DNA of 64,000 nt from Luteimonas yindakuii (GTDB lineage Bacteria; Pseudomonadota; Gammaproteobacteria; Xanthomonadales; Xanthomonadaceae), in contig NZ_CP039383.2 of assembly GCF_004803715.2 (NCBI RefSeq), forward strand, positions 496,001-560,000. Reading direction: 5' to 3'. Numbering within the stretch: position 1 is the first letter of the stretch; every line of letters starts with the position of its first letter. Under the pieces are notes generated by a model that was not told the DNA's origin, did not search any database, and worked only from the letters and a program-made list of their open reading frames with translations. The position numbers and the translations under genes are program-made. Below, piece by piece: positions 1 through 9,906 of the stretch.

Positions 1-468
1 ATCCTCTCCGCCGAGATCATCGTGCTGTCGCTGGCCGTGGTCGCCAACGAAGCGCTGCTGACCCGCTCGGTGACGCTGTCGGTGGTGGCGCTGGCGGTGA
101 CCATCGGCGTCTACGGCCTGGTCGCGGCGATCGTGAAGATGGATGACGCCGGACTGTGGATGAGCCACCGGCAAGGCGTGCTGGTGCCTGCGACGGGGCG
201 TGCGCTGGTGTACTCCGCGCCCTGGTTGATGAAGGCGCTCGGCATCCTGGGCACCATCGCGATGTTCCTCGTTGGCGGCGGTATCTTCGTGCACAACGTC
301 GACGTGCTGCACCGCCTGCTGGAAGTGATGGAGCGCGCCGGCCTGCCCGGCTTCGTCGCCGACGCGCTGGCAAGCCTGGTCATCGGGCTGGTCGTGGGTG
401 CGCTGGTGCTGGCAGCGGTCTCGCTGTTCGGCCGCCTGCGCGGACAGAAGGCTGCAGCCGCCCACTGA
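1..468 (+). CDS. DUF808 family inner-membrane protein, C-terminal part
   Basis: The frame is open from the first base of the window, so this is the C-terminal 155 residues of a longer gene. The segment is very hydrophobic with about four membrane spans, and it carries the family-typical stretch around SAEIIVLSLA near the start and a WLMKALGILGTIAMFLVGGG helix in the middle. This pattern matches the DUF808 (YedI-like) proteins, which are inner-membrane proteins of unknown function. The protein ends in an Ala/His-rich tail. The N-terminus and the upstream context are outside the window. Confidence 0.75.
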   Translation: MLSAEIIVLSLAVVANEALLTRSVTLSVVALAVTIGVYGLVAAIVKMDDAGLWMSHRQGVLVPATGRALVYSAPWLMKALGILGTIAMFLVGGGIFVHNVDVLHRLLEVMERAGLPGFVADALASLVIGLVVGALVLAAVSLFGRLRGQKAAAAH

Positions 469-523
469 GCGCGGTGCCGTGCGTCCACTTGCATGCCCGT
501 GCGCGCGTTCCTAGGCTGCGCGC

Positions 524-1138
524 ATGACTACTTCATTGATCGTCGTCGACGACTTCCTCGGCGCGCAGGACGCCATGCGGCTGCGTGAAGCCGGCCTGCG
601 CCTGACCTATCCGGCGCAGCAGGGCGCATTCCCCGGCCGCAACTCGCAGGAACGGCTGTTTCTGCCGCAGCTCGACCAGGCCGTCTCGCGGCTGGTTGGC
701 GAACCCGTGCGCGCAATCGAGCCGCTCGAGTCGCACGCGAAGTTCCGCATCACCCGCGCCGACGATGTCGGCACGGGTCGCGTGCACATCGACCAGGGCG
801 CTTGGTGGTCGGGCATCCTCTACCTCAGCAGGCCGGAGGACTGCCGCGGCGGTACCGAGTTCTACCGCCATGTCGAGACCGGCACCGAACAGGCGCCGAT
901 GACGCAGGACGGCATCGAAGCGATGGGCTATCGCACCGGATCCGAACTGCACGACGCGATCATCGGCCGCGACAGCAACGACATGTCGCGCTGGGAGCTC
1001 ACCATGCGCGTGCCGATGCGCTTCAACCGCCTGGTGCTGCTGCGGCCGTGGTTCTGGCACACGGCAGGCGAGGCGTTCGGTGACACGCTCGAGAACGGTC
1101 GCTTCGTCTATCTGATGTTCTTCGCCCGCGCCGCCTGA
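524..1138 (+). CDS. DUF6445 family protein, probable 2OG-Fe(II) oxygenase fold
   Basis: A 204-residue cytoplasmic protein without signal peptide or membrane span. It contains HIDQGAWWSGILYLS followed by GGTEFYRH and, near the C-terminus, GRFVYLMFF. The spacing of the first His/Asp pair and the later beta-strand motifs fits the double-stranded beta-helix of Fe(II)/2-oxoglutarate dioxygenases, and the overall pattern fits DUF6445. Proteins of this family often lie near flavin-dependent tryptophan halogenase-like genes, but none is seen here. The ATG start follows the upstream gene by 55 bases. The substrate is unknown. The fold assignment is by motif only. Confidence 0.65.
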   Translation: MTTSLIVVDDFLGAQDAMRLREAGLRLTYPAQQGAFPGRNSQERLFLPQLDQAVSRLVGEPVRAIEPLESHAKFRITRADDVGTGRVHIDQGAWWSGILYLSRPEDCRGGTEFYRHVETGTEQAPMTQDGIEAMGYRTGSELHDAIIGRDSNDMSRWELTMRVPMRFNRLVLLRPWFWHTAGEAFGDTLENGRFVYLMFFARAA

Positions 1139-1233
1139 GGCGGCGGACAGCCATCCCACGCCGCGCGGCTTCGCGGTGGAGGCGCTGCAACGCGCCGTCC
1201 ATAATCGTCGCTCGCCCCAGCCCGGATACGCGT

Positions 1234-2340
1234 TTGAAGCACGTTATCGCCATGGCCGCCGGTGGTACCGGTGGCCACCTGTTCCCGGCCGAAGCGCTCG
1301 CGCGCGAACTGGTGGGCCGCGGCCACGACGCGGTGATCTACACCGATGCGCGCGGCGCGCGTTACGCGCATGCACTCGAAGGGCTGCCGCACGTGGTGCT
1401 GCCGGCGCGCAGCCTGGCCGGCGGGCCCGTCGGCAAGCTGGCCGCGGCGACCACCATCCTCGGCGCGGCCTGGCGTGCGCGTGGCGACCTGCGTCGACGC
1501 GGCGCGGTGGCGATGGTCGGCTTCGGCGGCTATCCGAGTTTCGCGCCGGCGCTCGGCGCGCGCGCCTGCGGGCTGCCGTTGCTGCTGCACGAGCAGGGCA
1601 CGCGCCTGTCGCTGGCGAACCGGCAGTTGCTGCGCTTCGCCTCGGGCGTGGCGACCTCGTTCGCCGATACCGGCGGGCTCGCCGGCCTGCCGCCCGGCCG
1701 CGTGGTCGAGACCGGCAATCCGGTGCGCCAGGCGATCCTCGATGCGCGCGCGCCGTACCCGCCACTGTCGGCTGACGGCCCGCTGCGGCTGCTGGTGGTC
1801 GGCGGCAGCCAGAGCGCGGCGGTGTTCGGCCGCGTGGTGCCACCGGCGCTGCGTTTGCTGCCTGCGTCGCTGCGCGCCAGGTTGCGGCTGTCGTTGCAGG
1901 TCGCCGGTGACGATGCCGCGGCCATCGCCAATGAGTTGGCCAGCGCCGGCATCGATGCCGAGGTGCGACCGTTCTTCGAGGACATGGGCACGCGGCTGCG
2001 CGATGCGCACCTGGTGGTGACCCGCGCCGGGGCGACCACCATCGCCGACCTGCTGGCGATCGGCCGGCCGGCGATCTTCGTGCCGATCCCGCAGGGCGGC
2101 TCGGCCGACGAACAGCTGCGCAACGCGCGCACGCTGGAACAGCTGGGTGCGGGCTGGTGCATGCCGGAGGCAGAGCTGGACGCGTCCACTCTGGCCGCGC
2201 GACTGCAATCCCTGTTGGCCTCGACCGACACCTTGCCGCAGGCCGCAACACGCGCGGCCGCCGCCGGGCGCCCGGACGCCGCGGCACGCCTGGCCGATGC
2301 GGTGCTGGCGCTGGTCACGCGCGGGCGTCGACCGGCGTGA
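1234..2340 (+). CDS. MurG-like UDP-GlcNAc glycosyltransferase (GT28), probable paralogue
   Basis: A 368-residue protein starting with TTG, chosen because translation then begins MKHVIAMAAGGTGGH, the standard MurG N-terminus with the glycine-rich loop. HEQ occurs near residue 114, a GGSQ donor-site loop near 190, and TRAGATTIADL near 265, all in MurG order. Authentic MurG enzymes add GlcNAc to lipid I at the inner membrane. Two signs suggest a paralogue. The gene is not in a division/cell-wall cluster, and the usual HEQN and GGSQGA motifs read HEQG and GGSQSA. Its stop overlaps the start of the next gene, an FAD oxidoreductase, implying co-translation. Acceptor and role are not known from sequence. 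Confidence 0.75.
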   Translation: MKHVIAMAAGGTGGHLFPAEALARELVGRGHDAVIYTDARGARYAHALEGLPHVVLPARSLAGGPVGKLAAATTILGAAWRARGDLRRRGAVAMVGFGGYPSFAPALGARACGLPLLLHEQGTRLSLANRQLLRFASGVATSFADTGGLAGLPPGRVVETGNPVRQAILDARAPYPPLSADGPLRLLVVGGSQSAAVFGRVVPPALRLLPASLRARLRLSLQVAGDDAAAIANELASAGIDAEVRPFFEDMGTRLRDAHLVVTRAGATTIADLLAIGRPAIFVPIPQGGSADEQLRNARTLEQLGAGWCMPEAELDASTLAARLQSLLASTDTLPQAATRAAAAGRPDAAARLADAVLALVTRGRRPA

Positions 2341-3959
2341 GCGCGGATGCCGTCCACGATGTCCTGATCGTCGGCGGCGGCCACAACGGCCTGGTCTGCG
2401 CCGCCTATCTCGCCGCCGCCGGGCTCGACGTGCGCGTGCTGGAGCGGCGCGGCATCGTCGGTGGCGCCGCGGTGACCGAAGAGTTCCACCCGGGCTTCCG
2501 CAACTCCACCTGCAGCTACACGGTCAGCCTGCTCGATCCCGCGGTGATCCGCGAACTGCGCCTGGCCGAACACGGCCTGCGTGTGGTCGAGCGCCCGTTC
2601 TCGAACTTCCTGCCGCTGCCGGACGGCCGCGCGTTCCGGCTCGGCGGCGGGCTGACCGCAGCCGAGGTGGCGGCGTATTCGACACGCGATGCCGAACGGC
2701 TGCACGCCTACGAGGCCATGCTGGGGCGCGTGGTGGTCGTGTTGCGCGAACTGATGCGGCGCACCCCGCCGAACCTCGACGAGGGCATGGGCGTGGCTGA
2801 CTGGCTCGCTTCGTGGGAGGTCGCACGCCGGCTGCGTGGCCTGGACCTCGCCACCCGCCGCGACCTGCTGGCGCTGTTCACGAAATCCGCCGGCGACCTG
2901 CTCGATGGCTGGTTCGAGTGCGAGCCGCTGAAGGCCGCGCTCGGCTGGGATTCGATCGTCGGCAATTTCGCCAGTCCGTATACGCCCGGATCGGCCTATG
3001 TGCTGCTGCACCACGTGTTCGGCGAGGTCAACGGCCGACAGGGCGCCTGGGGTCACGCGATCGGCGGCATGGGCGCCATCACCCAGGCGATGGCGCACGA
3101 GTGCGAGGCGCGCGGCGTGCGCATCGACACCAATGCGGAGGTCGCGCAGGTGCGGGTCGCGAACGGGCGCGCGCACGGGGTCGAGCTGGCCGACGGCCGC
3201 GTCCTGCATGCGCGGCGTGCGGTGGTCGCCAACGTCAATCCGAAACTGCTGTACCAGCGGCTGGTGCCGCGCGGCGCGCTGGATGACGACACCGCGCAGC
3301 GCATCGACGGCTACCGCTGCGGCTCCGGCACCTTCCGCATGAACGTGGCGCTGGCCCAACTACCGGATTTCAGCTGCGCGCCCGGCACCGCGCTGCAGCC
3401 GCACCACCAGAGCGGCATCCTCGTCGGCCACTCGCTGGAATATTTCGAGCGCGCGTACTTCGACGCACGCTCGAAGGCGCACAACCCCGGCTGGGCGCGC
3501 GAACCGGTGGTCGAGCTGGTGATCGCCTCCACCCTCGACGACAGCCTGGCACCGCCCGGCCAGCACGTCGCCAGCCTGTTCTGCCAGCACGTCAACCCGG
3601 AGGTCGATGGCGGCTGGGACGCGCACCGCGACACCGTCGCCAACCTGATGATCGACACCGTCGATCGCGTCGCGCCCAACTTCCGCCGCAGCGTGCTGGG
3701 CTGGAGCGCACTGTCGCCGCTGGATCTCGAGCGTGAATTCGGCTTGGTCGGCGGCGACATCTTCCACGGCGCGTTGGGCCTGGACCAGCTGTTCTCGGCA
3801 CGTCCGCTGCTCGGCCAGGCCGATTACCGGGGGGCCATCCCGGCCCTCTACCTGTGCGGCTCCGGGACCCACCCCGGCGGTGGCGTCACCGGGTTGCCCG
3901 GGCGCAATGCGGCACGCGAGCTGCTGCGCGATCTGCGACGGTCGCCGAGACCGAACTGA
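2337..3959 (+). CDS. Phytoene-desaturase-like FAD-dependent oxidoreductase (PYROXD2 type)
   Basis: A 540-residue protein. I chose the GTG at 2337, which overlaps the TGA of the MurG-like gene by two bases and puts the Rossmann dinucleotide loop (VLIVGGGHNGLVCAAYLA) eight residues from the start. An earlier start in this frame would run inside the upstream gene. A C-terminal FAD-binding segment, LYLCGSGTHPGGGVTGLPG, matches the phytoene desaturase/PYROXD2 group. These are soluble or peripheral flavoproteins acting on lipid or carotenoid-like substrates. No crtB, crtE or other carotenoid gene is nearby, so carotenoid synthesis is not implied. Translational coupling with the glycosyltransferase suggests a shared pathway, which is inference only. 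Confidence 0.8.
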   Translation: MSADAVHDVLIVGGGHNGLVCAAYLAAAGLDVRVLERRGIVGGAAVTEEFHPGFRNSTCSYTVSLLDPAVIRELRLAEHGLRVVERPFSNFLPLPDGRAFRLGGGLTAAEVAAYSTRDAERLHAYEAMLGRVVVVLRELMRRTPPNLDEGMGVADWLASWEVARRLRGLDLATRRDLLALFTKSAGDLLDGWFECEPLKAALGWDSIVGNFASPYTPGSAYVLLHHVFGEVNGRQGAWGHAIGGMGAITQAMAHECEARGVRIDTNAEVAQVRVANGRAHGVELADGRVLHARRAVVANVNPKLLYQRLVPRGALDDDTAQRIDGYRCGSGTFRMNVALAQLPDFSCAPGTALQPHHQSGILVGHSLEYFERAYFDARSKAHNPGWAREPVVELVIASTLDDSLAPPGQHVASLFCQHVNPEVDGGWDAHRDTVANLMIDTVDRVAPNFRRSVLGWSALSPLDLEREFGLVGGDIFHGALGLDQLFSARPLLGQADYRGAIPALYLCGSGTHPGGGVTGLPGRNAARELLRDLRRSPRPN

Positions 3960-4118
3960 CCCGCCGTAAGCGGTTACACGCACCGGTACCGGCACCGTAC
4001 CCAGGTGTCTGTTTTTCCTGAGTTTTTGTACTTCGAAGTATCGTTTTGCAGTGCAGCGTGCATCCCGGATAACACTTCGTTCACGATGGCTTCGCACCCG
4101 ACGTGGGGGAGGGAGCAA

Positions 4119-4155
4119 AGCCCGCTACCGGTATTCCGGCAGCGGGCTTTTTTTT
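4119..4155 (+). terminator. Rho-independent terminator
   Basis: The arms agcccgct and agcgggct, extended by ccgg/ccgg, form a strong hairpin that runs directly into eight T residues. It lies about 160 bases after the oxidoreductase stop codon and probably ends the MurG-like/oxidoreductase transcript. The compound repeat at 4156 begins immediately after its T tract. Confidence 0.85.
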
Positions 4156-4597
4156 GGTCATCTCCAGACTCGGCGACAGGGCCGGAGCTGGGGTATTCGA
4201 GCGTCCGTGCGCTCCGTCGCGATCCGTGCTGCCTGTCGCGTGCACCGGGGGGTGTGCTCCCCCGGCCGGAGTCCGCGTCCAGCTACCACGGCCGGCCGCC
4301 GGCCATCCATGGCCGGCTGTCCGCACACCCTCCGGTGCACGCGACAGGCGTCTGCGTTCGTCGGCTTCGGCGCGAAAATCAAAAGCGGGGTAGCCCGCTT
4401 CGCTCGCCCGGATTCACAGGGCCGCTTTTCGCTATTGATCTTCGCCTCGCCCCGCCGCGACGCCACCTTAAAGCCTGCCGCGGACGCAGGGGGATGTCCA
4501 GAGCCGGCCATGGATGGCCGGCGGCCGGATGTGGGAGCAGGACGCGGAGATATCCGGCTGGGCATCCCCCTGCGTCCGTGGTGGGCTACCCGGACTC
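4156..4597 (+). repeat. Compound inverted repeat element, copy 1
   Basis: This 440-base stretch holds no gene. It is built of two stem-loop modules. Module A has arms at about 4231-4256 and 4323-4349. Module B has perfect 16-base arms at 4481-4496 and 4563-4578. The loop of A (4272-4318) and the loop of B (4502-4548) are reverse complements of each other over 47 bases with about four mismatches. A diverged copy of the whole arrangement lies at about 14687-15113, also just after a terminator. Extragenic palindromes of this general kind are common in xanthomonads and can be moved by REP-associated transposases. None is seen in this window. Confidence 0.8.
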
Positions 4598-4720
4598 ACC
4601 GACGTCGCCTGGACGGGGAGAAGAACCTCTGCTTGCTCCTCTCCGTTGGTCTATGGTCCACCCGCGCGCCTTCAGGCGCAGACGCACCGGTCGCAAACGC
4701 ACGGATGCCACAATCGGCCG

Positions 4721-7561
4721 ATGTCCGGCCTGCCCACACATCTCGACGCGCCGCTGCAGCAGATCCTCGCGCGCGCCGTCGAGCGCCTGCGCCATGCGGC
4801 CGCGCCCTCGGCTCTCGACATCCCGTTCGACGATCCGGCATTCCACGCGGCATTGTCACGGGTCGCGATCGCCAGCGACTTCGCGGTGGACACCTTCGAG
4901 CGACAGCCGGAACTGTTGCAGCGCCTGTCGCTCGACGCCGGCACCACGCCACTGCCGGCGCCCGACCTGTCGGCCGGCAGCCGCGACGACTGGGCGCGCA
5001 TGCTGCGGCGCTGGCGGGCGGCGGAGTCCGCGCGTCTGGTGTGGCGCGACGTGCTCGATCTCGACGACGTCGATGCGACCCTTGCCGGCACTACCCGGCT
5101 CGCCGAGCAGTGCCTGCAACTGGCGCACGATGCGCTGGAAGCCGAGTTCATCGCCCGCCACGGGGTGGTCCGCGACCGCCAGGGCCAGCCGGTGCGGCTG
5201 GTGGTGTTCGCGCTGGGCAAGCTGGGCGGTGGCGAGCTCAATTTCAGTTCCGACGTGGACCTCGTCTACGCCTACCCGCACGAAGGCGAGAGCGACGGGC
5301 CGCGCCCGCTGCCCGCCGAAACCTGGTGCATGCGCCTGGGCCAGGCGCTGGCGAAGCTGCTCGACGAAGTCACCGTCGACGGCTTCTGCCATCGGGTCGA
5401 CCTGCGGCTGCGGCCATTCGGCGGTGCCGGCCGGCTGGCGCTGAGCTTCGGGGCGATGGAGCAGTACTTCCAGCGCGAGGGTCGCGACTGGGAACGCTAC
5501 GCCTGGCAGAAGGCGCGCCCGGTCGCCGGCGACATCGCCGCCGGCGAGGCGTTCCTGTCCGACCTGCGGCCATTCGTGTACCGCCGTTACCTCGACTTCG
5601 GCGCACTCGACGGCCTGCGCGGGATGAAGGCGGCGATCAGCGCGGAGGTGGCGCGCAAGGAACTGGCCGACGACATCAAGCGCGGTCGCGGCGGCATCCG
5701 CGAGATCGAGTTCTTCGCGCAGGTGCTGCAGCTCATCCACGGCGGGCGCGATGCCGCCCTGCGCGGGCGGCGCCTGCAGCCGGCGCTGCAGACATTGGCG
5801 GCCGCGCGTCATGTGCCGGCGGAGACCGCGCAGGCTCTGCTGGAGGCCTACCGCTGGCTGCGGCGGCTGGAAAACCGGCTGCAGATGCTGCGCGACGCGC
5901 AGGTGCATGCGCTGCCGGAGGATCCACTCGACCGTGCACGCATCGCGGCCGGGCTGGGCCTGTCGTGGGATGCGCTGGCGCAGGTGCTGGCCCACCACCG
6001 TGAGGTGGTGGCATTGACCTTCGACGCGCTGCTGCACCGCGAACAGGCCCCGCGTACCGCGGATTACGACCTTGCCGGCTACTGGCGCGCACTGCCCGAA
6101 GCCGGCGAGCCTGCGCAGCTGGAGGCCGCGGGCTTCGGCGATGCGCAGGCCGTGGATGCCGCGCTGCGCGATTTCGCCCGCTCGCCCGGGGTGCGCGACC
6201 TGCCCGATATCGCTCGCACCCGCCTGGAGCGGGTGATGCCGGTGCTGCTGCAGGCCAGCGCGCCTGCTGACCGCCCGCTGGAGGCGGTGCGCCGCCTGCT
6301 GGCACTGCTGCACAACGTGCTGCGCCGCTCCAGCTATCTGGCCCTGCTCGACGAACAGCCGGCCGCGCTGGCGCGGCTGGTCGACCTGATGACCCGCAGC
6401 GCCTTCCTCGCCGAACGCGTGGCGATGCATCCGCTGCTGCTCGACGAGCTGCTCGATGCCCGCATCGAGGGACCGTTGCCGGGACGCGCGCAGCTGCATG
6501 CGGCCTGCGAGGCGGCGCTCGCCCGTGACGACGTCGAGGCCGCGCTGTACGCCCTGAACGAGGTGCGGCAGACGCTGAGCTTCCGCATCGCGCTGGCCAT
6601 GCTCGACGGCCGCCAGGGCGCGCAGGACAGTGCGCGCCAACTGGCGTGGCTGGCCGATGGCGTGGTCGCCGCGGTGCTGGAGCTGGCGCGCCGCGGCATG
6701 CATGACAGCCATGGGCGCATCGACGGTGCGCGCTTCGCGGTGCTGGGCTACGGCAGCCTCGGTGGCGAGGAACTCGGCGTCGGCTCGGACCTCGACCTGG
6801 TGTTCCTCTACGACGCCCCGGCCACCGCGCAGTCGGATGGCCCGCGACCGCTGGATGCGATCCGCTGGCACGCGCGACTGGCGCAGAAGATGGTCGCGCT
6901 GCTGGGCACCGTGACCGGTGCCGGGCGGCTGTACGAGGTCGACATCCGCCTGCGGCCGGATGGCGCCAGCGGCCTGCTGGTGTCCTCGCTGGCCAGTTAC
7001 GACGACTACCAGCGCGAGCGTGCCTGGACCTGGGAGCACCAGGCGCTGGTGCGCGCGCGTGCGGTCGCCGGCGATGACGGGCTGGTGGCGGAGTTCGAAC
7101 GCGTGCGCGCGGCAGCGCTGGCGCGCCAGCGCGACGCCGACGTGCTGCGCGACGACATCGTGTCGATGCGCCAGCGCATGCGCGGCGAACTCGACCGCAG
7201 CCGCGATGGCGTGTTCGACCTCAAGCAGGGCGAGGGCGGTCTGGTCGACCTCGAGTTCCTGGTGCAGTACCTGGTCCTGCGCGAGGCACACGCGAGCCCG
7301 GAGCTGTTGTTGCCGCGGGCCACGCCGGCGCTGCTGGAGGCGCTGTGCGCGGCCGGGGTGCTGGCCGCCGACATCGGCCGCAGCCTGCGCGAGGCCCACG
7401 CGACGCTGCTCGCGCTCGGCCTCGGGCAGACCCTCGACCGCCGTCCGCGCCTGGTGCCCGACAGCCGCCGGCTGCAGGATGCGCGCGCCAGCGTGCGCGC
7501 CGCCGGTGCCAGCCTGCTCGGGATCGATCCGCTCGCCGGGGTGCCGGCGGCGTCAGGCTGA
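4721..7561 (+). CDS. glnE: Bifunctional glutamine synthetase adenylyltransferase/adenylyl-removing enzyme
   Basis: GlnE adenylylates and de-adenylylates glutamine synthetase in response to PII, setting GS activity by nitrogen status. The ATG at 4721 gives 946 residues, the same length as E. coli GlnE. An upstream in-frame start would extend into the repeat element. Two nucleotidyltransferase domains are visible. The N-terminal removase has [16 protein letters not shown] near residue 170. The C-terminal transferase has [18 protein letters not shown] near residue 680. Each keeps the Gly-Ser and paired-Asp metal site. The gene stands alone, converging on the tfoX-like gene with a 14-base gap. 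Confidence 0.95.
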   Translation: MSGLPTHLDAPLQQILARAVERLRHAAAPSALDIPFDDPAFHAALSRVAIASDFAVDTFERQPELLQRLSLDAGTTPLPAPDLSAGSRDDWARMLRRWRAAESARLVWRDVLDLDDVDATLAGTTRLAEQCLQLAHDALEAEFIARHGVVRDRQGQPVRLVVFALGKLGGGELNFSSDVDLVYAYPHEGESDGPRPLPAETWCMRLGQALAKLLDEVTVDGFCHRVDLRLRPFGGAGRLALSFGAMEQYFQREGRDWERYAWQKARPVAGDIAAGEAFLSDLRPFVYRRYLDFGALDGLRGMKAAISAEVARKELADDIKRGRGGIREIEFFAQVLQLIHGGRDAALRGRRLQPALQTLAAARHVPAETAQALLEAYRWLRRLENRLQMLRDAQVHALPEDPLDRARIAAGLGLSWDALAQVLAHHREVVALTFDALLHREQAPRTADYDLAGYWRALPEAGEPAQLEAAGFGDAQAVDAALRDFARSPGVRDLPDIARTRLERVMPVLLQASAPADRPLEAVRRLLALLHNVLRRSSYLALLDEQPAALARLVDLMTRSAFLAERVAMHPLLLDELLDARIEGPLPGRAQLHAACEAALARDDVEAALYALNEVRQTLSFRIALAMLDGRQGAQDSARQLAWLADGVVAAVLELARRGMHDSHGRIDGARFAVLGYGSLGGEELGVGSDLDLVFLYDAPATAQSDGPRPLDAIRWHARLAQKMVALLGTVTGAGRLYEVDIRLRPDGASGLLVSSLASYDDYQRERAWTWEHQALVRARAVAGDDGLVAEFERVRAAALARQRDADVLRDDIVSMRQRMRGELDRSRDGVFDLKQGEGGLVDLEFLVQYLVLREAHASPELLLPRATPALLEALCAAGVLAADIGRSLREAHATLLALGLGQTLDRRPRLVPDSRRLQDARASVRAAGASLLGIDPLAGVPAASG

Positions 7562-7575
7562 CGACTCAACCGCGG

Positions 7576-7956
7576 TCAATCGCGCCCGTCGTCGTCCGGG
7601 CCGGAGGCGGCATCGTCGGCATCGTCGTCGCGATCGCTAAGGGTAGTGGTGACCGGGCCGGCCGCGGGACGACGCGGGTCCGGCAATTCGGCGATCGCGG
7701 CCTGGGCTTCGGCCACCAGCTGCTGCCGGCGCTGTTCGGGCACTTCCTGCCAGTGGCAGTCCAGCAACGCGCCCTCGAGCGCGTACAGCAGGTTCATGCT
7801 GGGCCGGAAGCCGGCGCGGCGGACGCGCATATAGGCATCGACCGGGCCGGCAGCGGCGAGGTCCTCGCGGGTGTGCAGCCCCACCTGGCGCAGCCAGGCC
7901 GACGATTTCGGGCCGATGTTGCGCAACCCGAGATCGCGCGACCGGCCCCCGCTCAC
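7576..7956 (-). CDS. TfoX/Sxy C-terminal-domain protein
   Basis: A 126-residue protein whose first 80 residues match the TfoX C-terminal domain: LRNIGPKSSAWLRQVG, then a helix-hairpin-helix-like section and NLLYALEGALLDCHW. The N-terminal TfoX domain is absent, so it is a stand-alone C-terminal domain like many xanthomonad proteins. The tail is very acidic (Asp-rich). In Haemophilus and E. coli, TfoX/Sxy activates competence genes, but stand-alone C-domains have no proven role. The start codon overlaps the msrC stop by four bases, so the two genes are probably translated together. Confidence 0.8.
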   Translation of the reverse strand: MSGGRSRDLGLRNIGPKSSAWLRQVGLHTREDLAAAGPVDAYMRVRRAGFRPSMNLLYALEGALLDCHWQEVPEQRRQQLVAEAQAAIAELPDPRRPAAGPVTTTLSDRDDDADDAASGPDDDGRD

Positions 7957-8435
7957 CGCAGCGAATCCATGAAGATCGCGGCGATGGCCTCCAGCCCGGC
8001 CTGGTCATCGGCGTCGAACCGCGCCGGCTCCGGGCTGTCGAGGTCGAACACGCCGATGAGCCGGTCGCCATCGGCCAGCGGTACCACCAGCTCGGAACGC
8101 GACGCGGCATCGCAGGCGATATGGCCCGGGAACGCGTGCACGTCGTCCACGCGCTGGGTCGTGCGGGTGCGTGCGGCGGCCCCGCACACGCCGCGGTCGA
8201 GCGGAATGCGCACGCAGGCGGGCTGGCCCTGGAACGGGCCGACCACCAGCTCGGTGCCGTCGAAGAAGTAGAAGCCGACCCAGTTGAGGTCCGGCAACGT
8301 GTGGTAGACCAGCGCCGACAGGTTGGCGGCGTTGGCGATGCGGTCGCGCTCGCCATGCAGCAGGGCGCGGGCCTGGTCGGCCAGCTGGGCGTATTGCTGC
8401 GGCTTGTCGCCGCTTAGACTTTGCGATGTGAACAT
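7953..8435 (-). CDS. msrC: Free methionine-(R)-sulfoxide reductase, GAF domain
   Basis: A 160-residue single GAF-domain enzyme that reduces free L-methionine-(R)-sulfoxide using thioredoxin in the cytoplasm. NLSALVYHTLPDLNWVGFY is the family signature, and three cysteines sit in ACVRIP, GVCGAA and IACDAA, matching the three catalytic/resolving cysteines of the E. coli and yeast enzymes. The start at 8435 gives the normal family length. A longer in-frame reading would enter the divergent gene. The C-terminal stop overlaps the TfoX-like gene. The start lies 49 bases from the divergent TMEM175-BioD gene, so both promoters share a short interval. Confidence 0.88.
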   Translation of the reverse strand: MFTSQSLSGDKPQQYAQLADQARALLHGERDRIANAANLSALVYHTLPDLNWVGFYFFDGTELVVGPFQGQPACVRIPLDRGVCGAAARTRTTQRVDDVHAFPGHIACDAASRSELVVPLADGDRLIGVFDLDSPEPARFDADDQAGLEAIAAIFMDSLR

Positions 8436-8484
8436 GCGTCGCAGTCTACCGCGGCGATCGGACCGGTTGGACGGAGGGCAGGGG

Positions 8485-9906
8485 ATGGCGGAGAGCGCGC
8501 AAGCGGCGGGTCGACCCGGCGAACGTGGTGGTGCCACGCGCCTGGAGGCCTTCGTCGATGCGGCCTTCGCATTCGCGGTGACGCTGCTGGTGATCTCGGT
8601 GGATGCGATCCCGGACTCCACCGCGGCGCTGGTGGCAGCGCTGAAGTCGATCCCGGCGTTCGCGGCCTGCTTTGCGATGATCGCCATGTTCTGGGCGTCA
8701 CACGCGCGCTGGAGCCGCCGCCACAACCGCGACGGCGTCGCCGACGTGGTGCTGAGCCTGGCGCTGGTGTTCACCGTTCTGGTCTATGTGTATCCGCTGC
8801 GGCTGCAGTTCGGGGTGTTCTTCGCCTGGGCAAGCGGTGGCTGGCTGCCGTACCCGATGGCGTTCGACGGCACGGCCGACGTCAGCTTCATGTTCCTGGT
8901 CTACGGACTCGCGTTCGCCAGCATGTCGCTGTGCATGGCGGCGTTGTACGCCCAGACCTGGCGCAACCGCGGGCCGCTGGGCCTCGATGCCGCGATGCGG
9001 GCCGAGGTGGTGGGTGAACTGGCGATCTTCGGCTGGTTCACCGCGGTGGCGACGGCCTCGGTGGTCGCCGCGCTCACCACCCCCGCCGATGACACCTCGC
9101 TGCGCGTGGGGCTTCCGGGAATGCTCTACGCCCTGCTCGGGCTCACCGGTCCGGTGAACCTGCTGGCCGTGCGCCGCGCCGGGGCTGCCGCGGCAGTCCG
9201 GCGCGCACCGGTGGCCGCCGCCGGCGTGCTGGTCACCGGCACCGATACCGGCGTCGGCAAGAGCCTGTGCAGCGTGGCGCTGCTGCACGCACTGCGTGCG
9301 CAGGGCCTGCGCGCGGTCGGCATGAAGCCGGTCGCGGCGGGCTGCGAGCCGACGGCCGATGGGCTGCGCAACGAGGATGCGGTCGCGCTGCTGGAGGCCA
9401 GCGCACCGCGCCCGTCGTATGCCGACGTCAACCCGTGGGCACTGCCGGAGCCGACCGCACCGCAGCTCGCAGCGCGTGCGGCGGGGGTGCGGGTGGAACT
9501 GGCGCCGGTACTGGCCGCGCATGCGCGCCTGGCCGCGAACGCCGACGTGGTGGTGGTGGAGGGCGCAGGCGGCTGGCTGTCGCCACTGGGCGATGGCATC
9601 GAGCACGCCGATCTGGCGCGCGCGCTGCAACTGCCGGTGCTGCTGGTAGTCGGCCTGCGGCTGGGCTGCCTCAGCCATGCACGGCTGAGCGCGCAGGCAA
9701 TCGAAGCCGACGGTTGCCGGCTGATCGGGTGGGTCGCCAGCGCGGTCGATCCGGCGTTCGAGCGCCGCGACGACTACCTGGACCTGTTGCGCGCCGCACT
9801 GCCCGCGCCGTGCCTGGGCGTGCTGCCGCATGTGCCGGCTGCCGATCCCGCTTTGCTGGCTCCCAACCTGGCGCCCGCCGCATCAGCGATCGCCGGACGG
9901 CGGTGA
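8485..9906 (+). CDS. Fusion of TMEM175-like (DUF1211) channel domain and dethiobiotin synthetase
   Basis: One 473-residue reading frame with a strong ribosome site (ggagggcagggg) before the ATG. Residues about 15-220 are a six-helix DUF1211/TMEM175 domain, a family that includes K+ channels. The normal pore motif FSD in helix 1 reads FVD here. Residues about 230-470 are BioD: P-loop GTDTGVGKS near 242, MKPVAAGC, and VVEGAGGW. BioD closes the ureido ring of dethiobiotin with ATP and CO2. No stop separates the halves, and the linker is about ten Ala/Arg-rich residues. Internal GTG codons could still give a separate BioD. No other bio gene is nearby. Confidence 0.75.
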   Translation: MAESAQAAGRPGERGGATRLEAFVDAAFAFAVTLLVISVDAIPDSTAALVAALKSIPAFAACFAMIAMFWASHARWSRRHNRDGVADVVLSLALVFTVLVYVYPLRLQFGVFFAWASGGWLPYPMAFDGTADVSFMFLVYGLAFASMSLCMAALYAQTWRNRGPLGLDAAMRAEVVGELAIFGWFTAVATASVVAALTTPADDTSLRVGLPGMLYALLGLTGPVNLLAVRRAGAAAAVRRAPVAAAGVLVTGTDTGVGKSLCSVALLHALRAQGLRAVGMKPVAAGCEPTADGLRNEDAVALLEASAPRPSYADVNPWALPEPTAPQLAARAAGVRVELAPVLAAHARLAANADVVVVEGAGGWLSPLGDGIEHADLARALQLPVLLVVGLRLGCLSHARLSAQAIEADGCRLIGWVASAVDPAFERRDDYLDLLRAALPAPCLGVLPHVPAADPALLAPNLAPAASAIAGRR

